Positions 8,093-15,270 of a stretch of DNA of 29,465 nucleotides are shown here, one piece after another. Source of the stretch: Mailhella sp. (lineage in GTDB: Bacteria; Desulfobacterota; Desulfovibrionia; Desulfovibrionales; Desulfovibrionaceae); contig JAHHTE010000007.1 of the NCBI GenBank assembly GCA_020024815.1, positions 1-29,465 of the forward strand, written 5' to 3'. A model generated the notes under the pieces. The model saw only the letters and a program-made list of their open reading frames with translations. It did no database searches and was not told the origin of the DNA. Within the stretch, counting starts at the first letter, position 1. Every line of letters starts with the position of its first letter. Position numbers and translations under genes: made by a program.

Positions 8093-9753
8093 TTTGCAAT
8101 AACCCCAGTATTAGCAGCCATAACAAAATTATTATTGCCTAATTCTTTTTGTAAAGCTGGGTTTATATTTTTTGCTATTTCACTAGCATTGGTTGCACTG
8201 GTATTTATAGTAATATTTCCTACACTTGTAGAATTAGTTATATTATTAGTCTGGGTCTGATTTGTTGTAGGATTTGTTATTTTAAGCATATCTTCCTTCG
8301 TTATACCATATAGGGGAGCATTATATGCCCCATAATCAGAAAAAAGATTTTGTTTTTCTTGGTTTTGTATGGGGTTTACCCCTGTATTATTTGTAAATTG
8401 TTTTTGATTTGAACCCGTATCATTAACAACAGGAGCTTTAACTTCTTCTTCATCAGAAAGCCAAGAAGTAAAACTATTCCATTTATCTGTAACCCAGTCA
8501 AAAAATCCACCTATTTTTTCTTTCAATGCCTCAATAATAAATTCACCATCTGTAAAAAGTTTCCACACACCATATACTACCGCTCCTATTGCCGCGAATA
8601 AAGCTATCCATGGAAGTAGTGGAGCCATAGCTCCCCAAATAGATACAGCTAAACTTGCAAGAGCAGGTATAAGTGTTTTTATAATTGTTAGCCCAAGTCC
8701 GCCCACAAGCTTAGTTAGTGAAATAAGCAAGGGTATAATATTTCCACCAAATATTTTATAGATTCCAAGCCCTGCGGTTGTAAGAGCAATAAATCCTGAT
8801 AATACAGGAGATAAGGCAGCTTCACCACCTTCAAAATATGTCCATAAATCATCAATAGCTAAAGCAAGAGCTACTATTATAGCAATAAAGGGTAAAAAAG
8901 GAGCCATAGCAGACCAAGCCGTTATGCCCATTTTTACAAGAGCAGGAATAAAAACCTTTGCCAAAATCATAGCTAACCCAGCAAAAAGAGCAGTAATAAA
9001 AGGTTGGTTTTGTCTTGCCCAGATAACAGCTTTTGTAAACCAATTTGTAAGTGTTATAAATGCTGGCATAATTACACGCATAATAGTTGCTTGTAAGGCT
9101 TGTAAAGCTTTAATTAAACTTTGCCATGCTATGCGTGATTGTTTTGATATTTCAGCATCTTCTTTAGAAAAAACAGCTAATTCCTTTTGAGCATTAAGTA
9201 ATTCTTCTAATCCTTTTCTACCTTTCATTAATAAATCAATAACAGATTTATCAAAGCCCATAATTTTACCATAGGCTAGCATTTCTTGTTTACTTATTTT
9301 TTCCCCTGCTTCTGCCATATCAAGCAAAACTTCTGTTGCTGGGCGTATTTTTCCGCTTGCATCTGTTGCGGAAATACCGAGTTTTTTAAGAATATCCACA
9401 GCAGGACCAGAGCCAAACTGTACCATATCTACAAGATATTCATTCATATCTATAAGCATTTCATTAATTTCTTCACCTTCAGCCCCCATACTTTCAGCAG
9501 CACCTTGCCATGCTTGTAAATCTTCTATACTCATCGCAAGCATATCGCTTGCTTTTGCTATGGCATTGGCTCCTTCTGTATATGTTGTTACCATTCCAGC
9601 TAAAGCAAATCCCGTAGCTAAAGGCATGATAGCGTCTTTTATATGATTTATGCTATTTTCAACAATTTGCTCCGCTTTTGCCATACCTTTTTGTATATCA
9701 TCTGTTTTTACACCAAAAGCTATAAACATTCTTTCTATAATACTATCAGCCAT
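8089..9753 (-). CDS. Tape measure protein
   Basis: A 554-residue protein, short for a tape measure and so predicting a short tail. It has an N-terminal helical part (residues 1-230, with ADSIIERMFIAFGVKTDDIQ as in TMP N-terminal regions). Two long hydrophobic stretches rich in A, L, I and G follow (about 245-310 and 320-405); they could insert in the host membrane. An N, T and Q-rich C-terminal part completes it. Gene order (tube, chaperone with frameshift, then this) is diagnostic. A clear GGA site precedes the ATG. Confidence 0.9.
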   Translation of the reverse strand: MADSIIERMFIAFGVKTDDIQKGMAKAEQIVENSINHIKDAIMPLATGFALAGMVTTYTEGANAIAKASDMLAMSIEDLQAWQGAAESMGAEGEEINEMLIDMNEYLVDMVQFGSGPAVDILKKLGISATDASGKIRPATEVLLDMAEAGEKISKQEMLAYGKIMGFDKSVIDLLMKGRKGLEELLNAQKELAVFSKEDAEISKQSRIAWQSLIKALQALQATIMRVIMPAFITLTNWFTKAVIWARQNQPFITALFAGLAMILAKVFIPALVKMGITAWSAMAPFLPFIAIIVALALAIDDLWTYFEGGEAALSPVLSGFIALTTAGLGIYKIFGGNIIPLLISLTKLVGGLGLTIIKTLIPALASLAVSIWGAMAPLLPWIALFAAIGAVVYGVWKLFTDGEFIIEALKEKIGGFFDWVTDKWNSFTSWLSDEEEVKAPVVNDTGSNQKQFTNNTGVNPIQNQEKQNLFSDYGAYNAPLYGITKEDMLKITNPTTNQTQTNNITNSTSVGNITINTSATNASEIAKNINPALQKELGNNNFVMAANTGVIAK

Positions 9754-9782
9754 TATTTTTCCTTTTAATATAACGCTAACTC

Positions 9783-10378
9783 TTACTTCCTGCGACTTTC
9801 TTCTATTGCAATTTGTTCGTTTTCTGCGTTAATTACTGCTATTTCTATCAAATCCAATAAATCGTTATAGCTGTAAATGGTTTGCAATTCATAAAGGCTT
9901 GCAAAGCCTTTTGAAATAACAATTGCTACTTCGTTTGAAACATTGGCATATTGAAGGTATTGACCGTTTGTTTGACCCCTTCGTTTATATTCAAGGGGCT
10001 TTCTCCGAAAAAACTTAAATTATGCTTTAATACTTCTTTTTGTAAGGAAAATAATGTTCTTACATCTAAAATAATACTATCAATATTGTTTTGATCAATC
10101 TGCATAAGTGTACCGTCAACCTTATATTTTACACAAGAATACAAGGTATTAATAAGTGGCTCAATTTTATCAATATCTAAATTTTGTAAAAAACTTAACC
10201 CTTTAATGTTTATTTCTTTTTGCAATGCCCCAAAATCAAGCTCACTAATCTCCGTACCAAGTAAGCACGTTAAAGCTTTCATTAGCCAAATTTGTAGTTT
10301 AGTAGCGGGCATTTGTTCAATAACAAAGGTTAAATTTTGCCCTTTTTGTTGTAAAATAATTTCTTTTGTTTCTCTCAT
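9783..10378 (-). CDS. Tail assembly chaperone, long form made by -1 frameshift (GT-type)
   Basis: After the slippery heptamer at 10007-10013 the -1 frame stays open to a stop at 9783-9785. This replaces the last 27 or so residues of the short form by about 75 others, including SNEVAIVISKGFASLYELQ and ending ESRRK. The extension ends 30 bases before the tape measure start. Lambda G/GT and P2 E/E' use the same arrangement, where the long form bridges tape measure and tube. Shift efficiency cannot be judged from sequence. Confidence 0.82.
9926..10378 (-). CDS. Tail assembly chaperone, short form (G-type)
   Basis: The zero-frame product is 150 residues from MRETKEII. I chose the ATG at 10378 because it has the site AAAGGAGA at the right distance. 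The longer frame upstream runs through a repeat element and is not a natural N terminus. The position between tube and tape measure, the helical content and the frameshift signal near the 3' end identify it as the chaperone that coats the tape measure during tail assembly. Upstream lies a duplicated copy of its own start region (10512-10719). Confidence 0.85.
   Translation of the reverse strand: MRETKEIILQQKGQNLTFVIEQMPATKLQIWLMKALTCLLGTEISELDFGALQKEINIKGLSFLQNLDIDKIEPLINTLYSCVKYKVDGTLMQIDQNNIDSIILDVRTLFSLQKEVLKHNLSFFGESPLNINEGVKQTVNTFNMPMFQTK
9976..10013 (-). promoter_or_regulatory. Programmed -1 ribosomal frameshift site
   Basis: In the minus-strand RNA the zero frame reads AGT TTT TTC GGA, giving the canonical heptamer T TTT TTC (10007-10013). 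After an 8-nt spacer comes the stem CCCCTT / AAGGGG (9993-9998 and 9976-9981) with an 11-nt loop. Heptamer phase, spacing, stem and the open -1 frame downstream all agree. Confidence 0.88.
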
Positions 10379-10403
10379 AATATTTCTCCTTTGCCCGCAA
10401 CTT

Positions 10404-10500
10404 GTTGGCAGGAAGCCAACTCGCGAAGCGTGAGCGAAGCAATTTTCGCACAAATTGCAAGCGATTAGCTTGTATTGTGCAGGACGCACAATCAAGCGTT
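10404..10500 (+). repeat. Multi-hairpin element A, copy 1 (AGGA on plus strand)
   Basis: End hairpin 1 is GTTGGC-AGGAA-GCCAAC (10404-10420). A linker with GCGAAGC twice follows, then an inner hairpin CAATTT/AAATTG around TCGCAC. End hairpin 2 is ATTGTGC-AGGAC-GCACAAT (10474-10492), extended by GCTTG/CAAGC. An outer pair GCCCGC (10394-10399) / GCGGGC (10513-10518) could enclose it. Confidence 0.8.
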
Positions 10501-10505
10501 ATGTG

Positions 10506-10586
10506 TTAGTCAGCGGGCATTTGTTCAATAACAAAGGTTAAATTTTGCCCTTTTTGTTGTAAAATAATTTCTTTTGTTTCTCTCAT
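10506..10586 (-). pseudogene. Decoy start copy of the tail chaperone gene
   Basis: A 26-codon frame with the full ribosome-binding site and the first 25 residues of the chaperone (MRETKEII through EQMPA), then D and a stop created at the duplication joint. It arises from the 208-bp tandem duplication. Ribosomes could start here and release a short peptide just upstream of the real gene. Confidence 0.8.
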
Positions 10587-10611
10587 AATATTTCTCCTTT
10601 GCCCGCAACTT

Positions 10612-10708
10612 GTTGGCAGGAAGCCAACTCGCGAAGCGTGAGCGAAGCAATTTTCGCACAAATTGCAAGCGATTAGCTTGTATTGTGCAGGACGCACAAT
10701 CAAGCGTT
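10612..10708 (+). repeat. Multi-hairpin element A, copy 2
   Basis: Exact second copy of the element at 10404-10500, 208 bases further on, with hairpins at 10612-10628 and 10682-10700. Confidence 0.8.
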
Positions 10709-10777
10709 ATGTGTTAGTCAGCGGGCATTTGTTCAATAACAAAGGTTAAATTTTGCCCTTTGAAGATAAAGCAGAGC

Positions 10778-11140
10778 TTATTCAAGTTCTTTTGTCTCAA
10801 TCTCAAAATACCCATAAGGTTTTGAATAGCAATCTTGAGAAGTTGAAAAATTTTCTTCAATACCTTCCTTTTGAGGTACTAAAGAGGCTTGCAGACAAAG
10901 GACTGGACAAACTGCTTGACCTTCTATTTTAGTTAATTGATAAAAATAACCTTTTTCAAAAAAGCTATCTAGCATAAATGCCCTATATTCAAACCCTATG
11001 GGCTGTGTTGGTTTTTCAAAAAAGCCGAATTTATCAGCTAATGGTATGCAAAAAGGCGTTTTTATTTCTCTGTCTAAAACAAGATACATTTTATTATAAA
11101 CACCCATAACTAAACCTATAACAGTTCCTTTAATTTTCAT
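10778..11140 (-). CDS. Hypothetical protein of the accessory island
   Basis: A 120-residue protein (MKIKGTVIGLVMGVYNKMYL at the start) with a beta-rich N terminus that might form a small barrel (GTVIGLV..., YLVLDREIKTPFCIPLA) and three scattered cysteines in the C-terminal half. The site AGAG precedes the ATG. I do not recognise a family. It is on the late strand, between the duplicated chaperone region and the plus-strand gene at 11249, and may be a late-expressed accessory gene. Confidence 0.6.
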   Translation of the reverse strand: MKIKGTVIGLVMGVYNKMYLVLDREIKTPFCIPLADKFGFFEKPTQPIGFEYRAFMLDSFFEKGYFYQLTKIEGQAVCPVLCLQASLVPQKEGIEENFSTSQDCYSKPYGYFEIETKELE

Positions 11141-11191
11141 AGTTTCTCTTTTTATTTCCTTTTATCTTATTAATTTTATTGTTTTTTATAT

Positions 11192-11244
11192 TCTCCTTTG
11201 TTATTTTATTTTCTTACACACAACAAAAAAAATAACAAAGGAGA
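11192..11244 (+). promoter_or_regulatory. 15-bp perfect hairpin covering a ribosome-binding site
   Basis: TCTCCTTTGTTATTT (11192-11206) and AAATAACAAAGGAGA (11230-11244) pair perfectly across a 23-nt loop. The AAAGGAG in the 3' arm is the ribosome-binding site of the gene at 11249. A plus-strand transcript starting upstream would hide that site; one starting inside the loop would expose it. It could also be a protein-binding dyad. Confidence 0.7.
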
Positions 11245-11248
11245 GATT

Positions 11249-11596
11249 ATGAATTTAAAAGAATTTATTTCTGAAACAATTACTCAAATAACAGAAGGTC
11301 TTGAAGATGCTAAACTTCGTACTGCAGAGTATGGAACAATTATTAATCCGCCTTGTGTTGGACCTCAAGATAACGTTAGAATATCAAATATACATAGCAG
11401 AGAACCTGCTCAGTTTTTAGATTTTGATATTTGTCTTACTATTGAAAATTCTGATAGCGTAGATACAAAAGGAAAACTCGGTATTAGCACTATATCTTTT
11501 GGAAAAGATAAAAACCAAGCTCATAGCAATGAAAATGTTAGTCGAATACGGTTTTCTATTCCTGTTATTTTTCCACAATCAAAAGTTACCAAGTAA
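11249..11596 (+). CDS. Conserved uncharacterised small protein, trypco2-like pattern
   Basis: A 115-residue protein from the ATG at 11249, chosen because AAAGGAGAG lies just upstream; an earlier in-frame start lacks such a site. It has an N-terminal amphipathic helix (LKEFISETITQITEGLEDA), then a segment INPP, then beta strands FDICLTIEN, KGKLGISTISFG and SRIRFSIPVIFPQ. I know this outline from a widespread unnamed family in islands and phages, and it also resembles the trypsin-co-occurring domain 2 outline; neither gives a function. It runs against the late operon and its expression seems controlled by the hairpin over its start. Its last 11 bases overlap the convergent gene at 11586. Confidence 0.65.
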   Translation: MNLKEFISETITQITEGLEDAKLRTAEYGTIINPPCVGPQDNVRISNIHSREPAQFLDFDICLTIENSDSVDTKGKLGISTISFGKDKNQAHSNENVSRIRFSIPVIFPQSKVTK

Positions 11597-11774
11597 CAGT
11601 AATTGATACTTTATTGTTACCAATCTCAACAACTTTTCCTTCTGTATCAAGAGAACATTCAAATTTTACTTCAACTTTTTGGGAAGATTTTATATCTTCC
11701 TGTTTTTTTATTTCTTTCACAATGCTTTTGATATATTTAGCAAGACTTTTATTTTTTTCTTGTTTTTTACTCAT
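11586..11774 (-). CDS. Small helix-plus-beta protein convergent to the 11249 gene
   Basis: A 62-residue product with a lysine-rich helix (SLAKYIKSIVKEIKKQ, residues 10-25) and a beta part (VEVKFECSLDTEGKV, then NKVSITVTW). The site GAGG lies 6 bases before the ATG, which supports it as real. Its helix-then-strands outline resembles the protein at 11249, and the two genes overlap tail to tail by 11 bases, so they may be partners or opposed regulators. Family unknown. Confidence 0.55.
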   Translation of the reverse strand: MSKKQEKNKSLAKYIKSIVKEIKKQEDIKSSQKVEVKFECSLDTEGKVVEIGNNKVSITVTW

Positions 11775-11820
11775 AATTTCCTCTTTAATTTCCTATTATG
11801 AAATTTTATTACATTTTTAA

Positions 11821-11849
11821 TTGACATTTATCATATTTTTCTCTATTAT
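11821..11849 (+). promoter_or_regulatory. Sigma-70 promoter of the c4/rha unit
   Basis: TTGACA (11821-11826), a 17-bp spacer and TATTAT (11844-11849). This is the best-matching promoter in the window. Transcription would start near 11856 and cover the leader ORF, the c4-like RNA and rha. Confidence 0.85.
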
Positions 11850-11885
11850 TCTTTTCACGGAGCTTCACACCTCCATTCAGGACGC

Positions 11886-11990
11886 ATGACCAAGCGAAAA
11901 AGGTCTTTTTTATTTAACGACAAATTTTTTAATTTTGCCGAGAGTTGGATAATACAATACCCGCAAGGGGAATATTCCAGCAGTTCCTGA
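11886..11990 (+). CDS. Leader ORF overlapping the c4-like RNA
   Basis: A 34-codon frame starting MTKRKRSFLFNDKFF, preceded by ATTCAGGA, the same core that serves as the rha ribosome-binding site. The AGGA-to-ATG spacing of 3 bases is short. In P1 and P7 a small ORF precedes the antirepressor gene and is also controlled by c4, so a regulatory leader role is plausible. No family recognised. Confidence 0.4.
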   Translation: MTKRKRSFLFNDKFFNFAESWIIQYPQGEYSSSS

Positions 11991-12008
11991 ACTGTGTGAG
12001 CTCTCGGC
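11937..12008 (+). ncRNA. c4: c4-like antisense RNA
   Basis: Closed by the perfect stem GCCGAGAG / CTCTCGGC. Inside are the arm around CCCGCAAGGG and the hairpin CAGTT-CCTG-AACTG (11981-11994). The segment 11985-11999 (TCCTGAACTGTGTGA) pairs 13 of 15 positions with TCACACTATTCAGGA (12022-12036), which contains the rha ribosome-binding site. A second match to the two halves lies at 11865-11882, before the leader ORF. Layout, the CCCGCAAGGG core and the antirepressor downstream fit the P1/P7 c4 family. Confidence 0.78.
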
Positions 12009-12021
12009 ATAACTTTTTTAA

Positions 12022-12042
12022 TCACACTATTCAGGAGTATTT
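12022..12042 (+). promoter_or_regulatory. c4 target and rha ribosome-binding site
   Basis: AGGAG (12033-12037) sits 5 bases before the rha ATG inside the segment complementary to the c4-like RNA. Pairing would block translation of rha. Confidence 0.75.
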
Positions 12043-12747
12043 ATGCAAAACTTAGTTTCACAAAATGACAATGGTATTATTACTACTACCTCATTAAAAC
12101 TAGCTGAAACTTTTGGAAAAAATCACCAACATATCCTAAGAGATATTGAAAAATTATTAAAACAACTTCCCAAAGAATGGGGAGTGTCCAATTTTGGACA
12201 GTCCTCCTATGTAAACTTGCAGAACAAAAAACAACCCATGTATACCTTAACCCGTGATGCGTTTTCTCTTCTTGTAATGGGCTTTACTGGGGAAAAAGCT
12301 TTACAATGGAAACTCAAATACATTGAAGCTTTTAATGCAATGGAAAAAGCCTTGCTTGATAAAGAAATTGACGAGTTAAAAACTATTTCCGACAAAGCCT
12401 ATGAAGAAGGTGTAGCAGTGGGAAAAGACTTACTTTCTCTTGAGGTTGAAAATATAGCCTATAAAAAAGCACGCCAAAGACTTTTAGAAGATATTACCAC
12501 TATTGAAGAAAAAGCATTTAACAATGGAGTAAAACACCAAAAAAAATATGATGGACTTACTCAACTAAACAAAGCTATTACATATCTAAAAAAAGGTGTA
12601 ACGTTAAAAGATACAGCTAAAATTTTAGAATGCAGTCCTGATACTATTCGTGATAGGCTAAAACGCTTAGGTTTATGGGAACAAGTAAAAAATTCCAATA
12701 TTCAATTTTCAAAGAACACTATAAATCAAGGTTCATTACTTGGATAA
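12043..12747 (+). CDS. rha: Rha-family phage regulatory protein (antirepressor-like)
   Basis: A 234-residue protein. Residues 1-115 match the pRha domain outline: TTSLKLAETFGKNHQHILRD, then YTLTRDAFSLLVMGFTGEKA and WKLKYIEAFNAME. The C-terminal half has a coiled stretch and a helix-turn-helix-like segment KKGVTLKDTAKILECSPDTI (about 185-215). Rha proteins act in phage lytic/lysogenic control. Here it has its own promoter and a c4-like RNA, so it very probably serves as an antirepressor that is kept silent in the lysogen. It lies on the strand opposite to the tail operon. Confidence 0.88.
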   Translation: MQNLVSQNDNGIITTTSLKLAETFGKNHQHILRDIEKLLKQLPKEWGVSNFGQSSYVNLQNKKQPMYTLTRDAFSLLVMGFTGEKALQWKLKYIEAFNAMEKALLDKEIDELKTISDKAYEEGVAVGKDLLSLEVENIAYKKARQRLLEDITTIEEKAFNNGVKHQKKYDGLTQLNKAITYLKKGVTLKDTAKILECSPDTIRDRLKRLGLWEQVKNSNIQFSKNTINQGSLLG

Positions 12748-12757
12748 AGGGGTAATT

Positions 12758-12946
12758 ATGCAAGATCTACTTGATATTCAAGATGAACTCCAAGAAGTTA
12801 TGGCACTTATTTCTTTTTTAGGTACAGTTACAGCAGAAAACCTTATTACTAATGATTGTGTTTTGGGTTATCAGTTATGCACAAACTTTACCAAAGAAAA
12901 GTTAAATCAAGTTATAATAAGCCTTGATAATGATCTAAAAAGTTAA
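12758..12946 (+). CDS. Small helical protein downstream of rha
   Basis: A 62-residue product from MQDLLDIQDELQEVMALISF. I chose the ATG at 12758, with GGGG at normal distance, over an in-frame ATG 18 bases upstream that overlaps rha. It is acidic and helical throughout. It is co-transcribed with rha, 10 bases after it, and is followed by a terminator. No family recognised; small helical proteins in this place may modulate the regulator or be accessory. Confidence 0.6.
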   Translation: MQDLLDIQDELQEVMALISFLGTVTAENLITNDCVLGYQLCTNFTKEKLNQVIISLDNDLKS

Positions 12947-12953
12947 CTTTTAT

Positions 12954-12976
12954 AACCCCGTTTATCGGGGTTTTTT
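12954..12976 (+). terminator. Intrinsic terminator of the rha unit
   Basis: AACCCCG / CGGGGTT with a 5-nt loop, then a run of T. It ends the plus-strand c4/rha transcript before it runs into the tail tube gene from the opposite side. Confidence 0.9.
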
Positions 12977-13043
12977 ATTTTAAAGCATTTTTTATGATTA
13001 GTTCACTTTCTAATTTCCCCTTTGCTCGGGGTCAAGCCCCTTA

Positions 13044-13481
13044 TTAAATGCTAGCTGTGATCATTCTTTCAAAATCAAAAGTATAACTAACAGTATCTAA
13101 AACTTTTTTATGATCTGCAAAAGGTTTAGCAGTCTTTAACACACCGCCTGTAAAAGTATATGTTTTTTTTACGCTTGGCACTGTTACAACAAGTGTTACT
13201 TCATAAATAGTTCTATTTGCTTCCGTAAGTTGATATAATTGATTTAAAAACTTTATACTTGAACTATGTTGCTCAAAGGATATTGTCATTGTTTTTATAT
13301 TAGGTACAAAACCTGCTGACATATATCCATCAACCCCCATTCTTGTTTCTGCAATGGTTGATTCGCCCATACTTAAGCTTTGATCTGTTGCATACGCTTC
13401 CAAAGCAAAACCAATGGGAAATATAGTGTCCACAACCATAACTGCTGTGGAATTTGCTGATGTAATATCTCTTACAGCCAT
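13044..13481 (-). CDS. Tail tube protein
   Basis: A 145-residue beta-rich protein (MAVRDITSANSTAVMVVDTI at the start; DGYMSAGFVPNIKTMTISFE in the middle). It lies 13 bases after the sheath gene, the standard place for the tube protein. Size and outline agree with DUF3277-type tail proteins paired with DUF3383 sheaths. The accessory island 10778-12976 separates it from the tail chaperone, which normally follows directly. Confidence 0.82.
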   Translation of the reverse strand: MAVRDITSANSTAVMVVDTIFPIGFALEAYATDQSLSMGESTIAETRMGVDGYMSAGFVPNIKTMTISFEQHSSSIKFLNQLYQLTEANRTIYEVTLVVTVPSVKKTYTFTGGVLKTAKPFADHKKVLDTVSYTFDFERMITASI

Positions 13482-13494
13482 ATTTACCTCTATT

Positions 13495-14991
13495 TTAACT
13501 CAACATTGTTGCTGGTATATCTAATTTATTAATAGAACCACCATAGGTGTAATAAAAATTAATTTGTGGACTTTCTCTTGTTACACGAGCATTTGCTCCC
13601 GGATCTTTTACTTCCAAAAAATACCCAGCACTTTCAATATCAACACCTACGTCACGCCCAACTTCTTGTTCTACTTGCATTTTTTGTGCTTCAGATAAAA
13701 CAATGCCTATATCAATAACACCATTATTTAAAGCTCTATTTACTGGGTCTTGTATCCAAGCTTTTATAAGTGTGTATCCTCTTTCATTATAAGGAATACG
13801 CCCAGCACTTTCAAAGCCTTGCATACACGCTGTTTGAATTTGACTTTTCATCCAAACAGCACCCCAATACGCATCAATCCACGCATATTGCCCAAACATT
13901 TGCCCGGGATAATGAAAAATAAATTGATCGTTTCTTGTTGCATAATCCCCTACAAAGTTCATACCTTGAGCCATAAGATTAGTTGCATCTGTTGCGTTTG
14001 TAATATTGGCTTTTAAACCACTTTGGGCTTTGAAAGCAGTTGTTACAATGGCATTTAGCCTATTCCAATCAATACTAGCACCTATTGCCATAAGAAAAAC
14101 TGCATATTCTGGGCTTGCATAGCAACCAGCAACAGCACTAAGATTTTTCTCTTTTATTTTATAAGCAATAGTGTTTTCATTGTTAGGCTGTAAGAGTTTT
14201 GGGTCTTTATCTGCATAAATATATAAATAATCAACCCCCTTACTATTTGCCCACTCTGCAAAACCAAGAACTTCTTCTTCGCTTGCCATGTAAGTTGTAG
14301 TAAAGTTTACCCAGTTTTGGTTAACACCTGTAACATTTTCCATTGTTTGATTAGGGCTTATTTTTTCACTTCCTTGTGAAAGTACAGCCCCTTTCTCTTC
14401 TGTAAGGGCTAATGCATCAGCCACATCACCACTTGCAAAGCTTACTATGCTTTTTGATCCTGTTTCACCATTATTAATAATAAATGCATGATACAGACTA
14501 GAAAAATCAACACTAGCATTTTTTATGCTTGCTTCTTCATTTGCATTTTGAATAGCTGTTTGTAATATGCTTGCTACATCGCTAAAGGTAGTTGCAGCAC
14601 TAAAATTAAGGTTTGTAAGAATAATTTCTTGCGATAATGTTATTGTAAGCGATCCATCAATAATTTGTTTTAATTCTTCTATGCTTGCAGTAAGCTTTGC
14701 TCCTTTTATCCATGCAGAACATGGATCATCAATAACACGAGCAAATAAAAGTTTTTTAGGTTTAATAAAACTATTATTATACCCTAAAAAGTACACGCTT
14801 GCGAGTTTTGCTTCATCACTTTCTGCTCCAAAATAATCATTTACTCCTGTTGAATCTGCAAAATTAAGTACACTATGTACTGGAATATTATTATTCTTTG
14901 TAAGAAGAAGTCCGTTAAAATCAAGATTTTTCCCACCACTTGCAATTATTCGTGGGTTCACCTGTACTAATTGACTAGCTGGAATTGCCAT
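13495..14991 (-). CDS. Tail sheath protein (DUF3383 type)
   Basis: A 498-residue contractile sheath protein. It starts MAIPASQLVQVNPRIIASGG, includes GLLLTKNNNIP (about residue 28) and FADSTGVNDYFGAESDEAKL, and has a C-terminal domain ending YYTYGGSINKLDIPATMLS. These match DUF3383 sheath-like proteins. The site AGGTGAT precedes the ATG. The start and this site are duplicated twice upstream in a tandem repeat, giving two decoy starts. Confidence 0.88.
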   Translation of the reverse strand: MAIPASQLVQVNPRIIASGGKNLDFNGLLLTKNNNIPVHSVLNFADSTGVNDYFGAESDEAKLASVYFLGYNNSFIKPKKLLFARVIDDPCSAWIKGAKLTASIEELKQIIDGSLTITLSQEIILTNLNFSAATTFSDVASILQTAIQNANEEASIKNASVDFSSLYHAFIINNGETGSKSIVSFASGDVADALALTEEKGAVLSQGSEKISPNQTMENVTGVNQNWVNFTTTYMASEEEVLGFAEWANSKGVDYLYIYADKDPKLLQPNNENTIAYKIKEKNLSAVAGCYASPEYAVFLMAIGASIDWNRLNAIVTTAFKAQSGLKANITNATDATNLMAQGMNFVGDYATRNDQFIFHYPGQMFGQYAWIDAYWGAVWMKSQIQTACMQGFESAGRIPYNERGYTLIKAWIQDPVNRALNNGVIDIGIVLSEAQKMQVEQEVGRDVGVDIESAGYFLEVKDPGANARVTRESPQINFYYTYGGSINKLDIPATMLS

Positions 14992-15018
14992 ATATCACCT
15001 TTTTTAATAAGTATTTTT

Positions 15019-15120
15019 TTGGGTAGGATACCCAAAAGCCACGCAGTGCAAGCGAAGTGAAAACCACGCTTTTCACGAGCTTGAGCGAGTGCATTACAGG
15101 ACGTAATGCCGAGCGTCATT
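15019..15120 (+). repeat. Multi-hairpin element B, copy 1
   Basis: Hairpin 1 is TTGGGT-AGGAT-ACCCAA (15019-15035). The linker is GCCACGCAGTGCAAGCGAAG, followed by an inner hairpin GTGAAAA/TTTTCAC around CCACGC. Hairpin 2 is GCATTAC-AGGAC-GTAATGC (15091-15109), then CGAGCGTC. Confidence 0.8.
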
Positions 15121-15170
15121 TAAAAAATCAACGCTGGAATTGCCATATATCACCTTTTTTATAAGTTTTT

Positions 15171-15270
15171 TTTGGGTAGGATACCCAAAAGCCACGCAGT
15201 GCAAGCGAAGTGAAAACCACGCTTTTCACGAGCTTGAGCGAGTGCATTACAGGACGTAATGCCGAGCGTC
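15171..15270 (+). repeat. Multi-hairpin element B, copy 2
   Basis: Same structure as copy 1, with hairpins at 15171-15189 and 15244-15262. A lone hairpin 1 of the third unit lies at 15324-15342. Confidence 0.8.

Larger units (their letters stand above)
10304..10761. repeat. Tandem duplication, 208-bp unit, about 2.2 copies, carrying hairpin element A
   Basis: The sequence from 10304 recurs exactly at 10512 and partly at 10720-10761. Each unit holds the first 25 codons and ribosome-binding site of the tail chaperone gene plus one copy of the multi-hairpin element. Only the leftmost copy continues into the full chaperone gene. The short third copy joins unrelated sequence at CCCTTT, which resembles the CTCCTTT end of the gene leader, so a switch at short homology is likely. 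The stretch 10379-10777 holds no other gene. Confidence 0.95.

Noticed and set aside
10304..10761. CRISPR array
   Set aside because: The repeats are 208-bp tandem units with gene fragments. There are no short regular repeats with unique spacers and no cas genes.
11865..11895. Sixth copy of the hairpin element (AGGACGCA ... CAAGCG)
   Set aside because: It shares AGGAC and CAAGCG spacing with element A, but no stem of useful length forms around it and hairpin 1, linker and duplication are absent. The AGGA is explained as a leader ribosome-binding site and c4 target.
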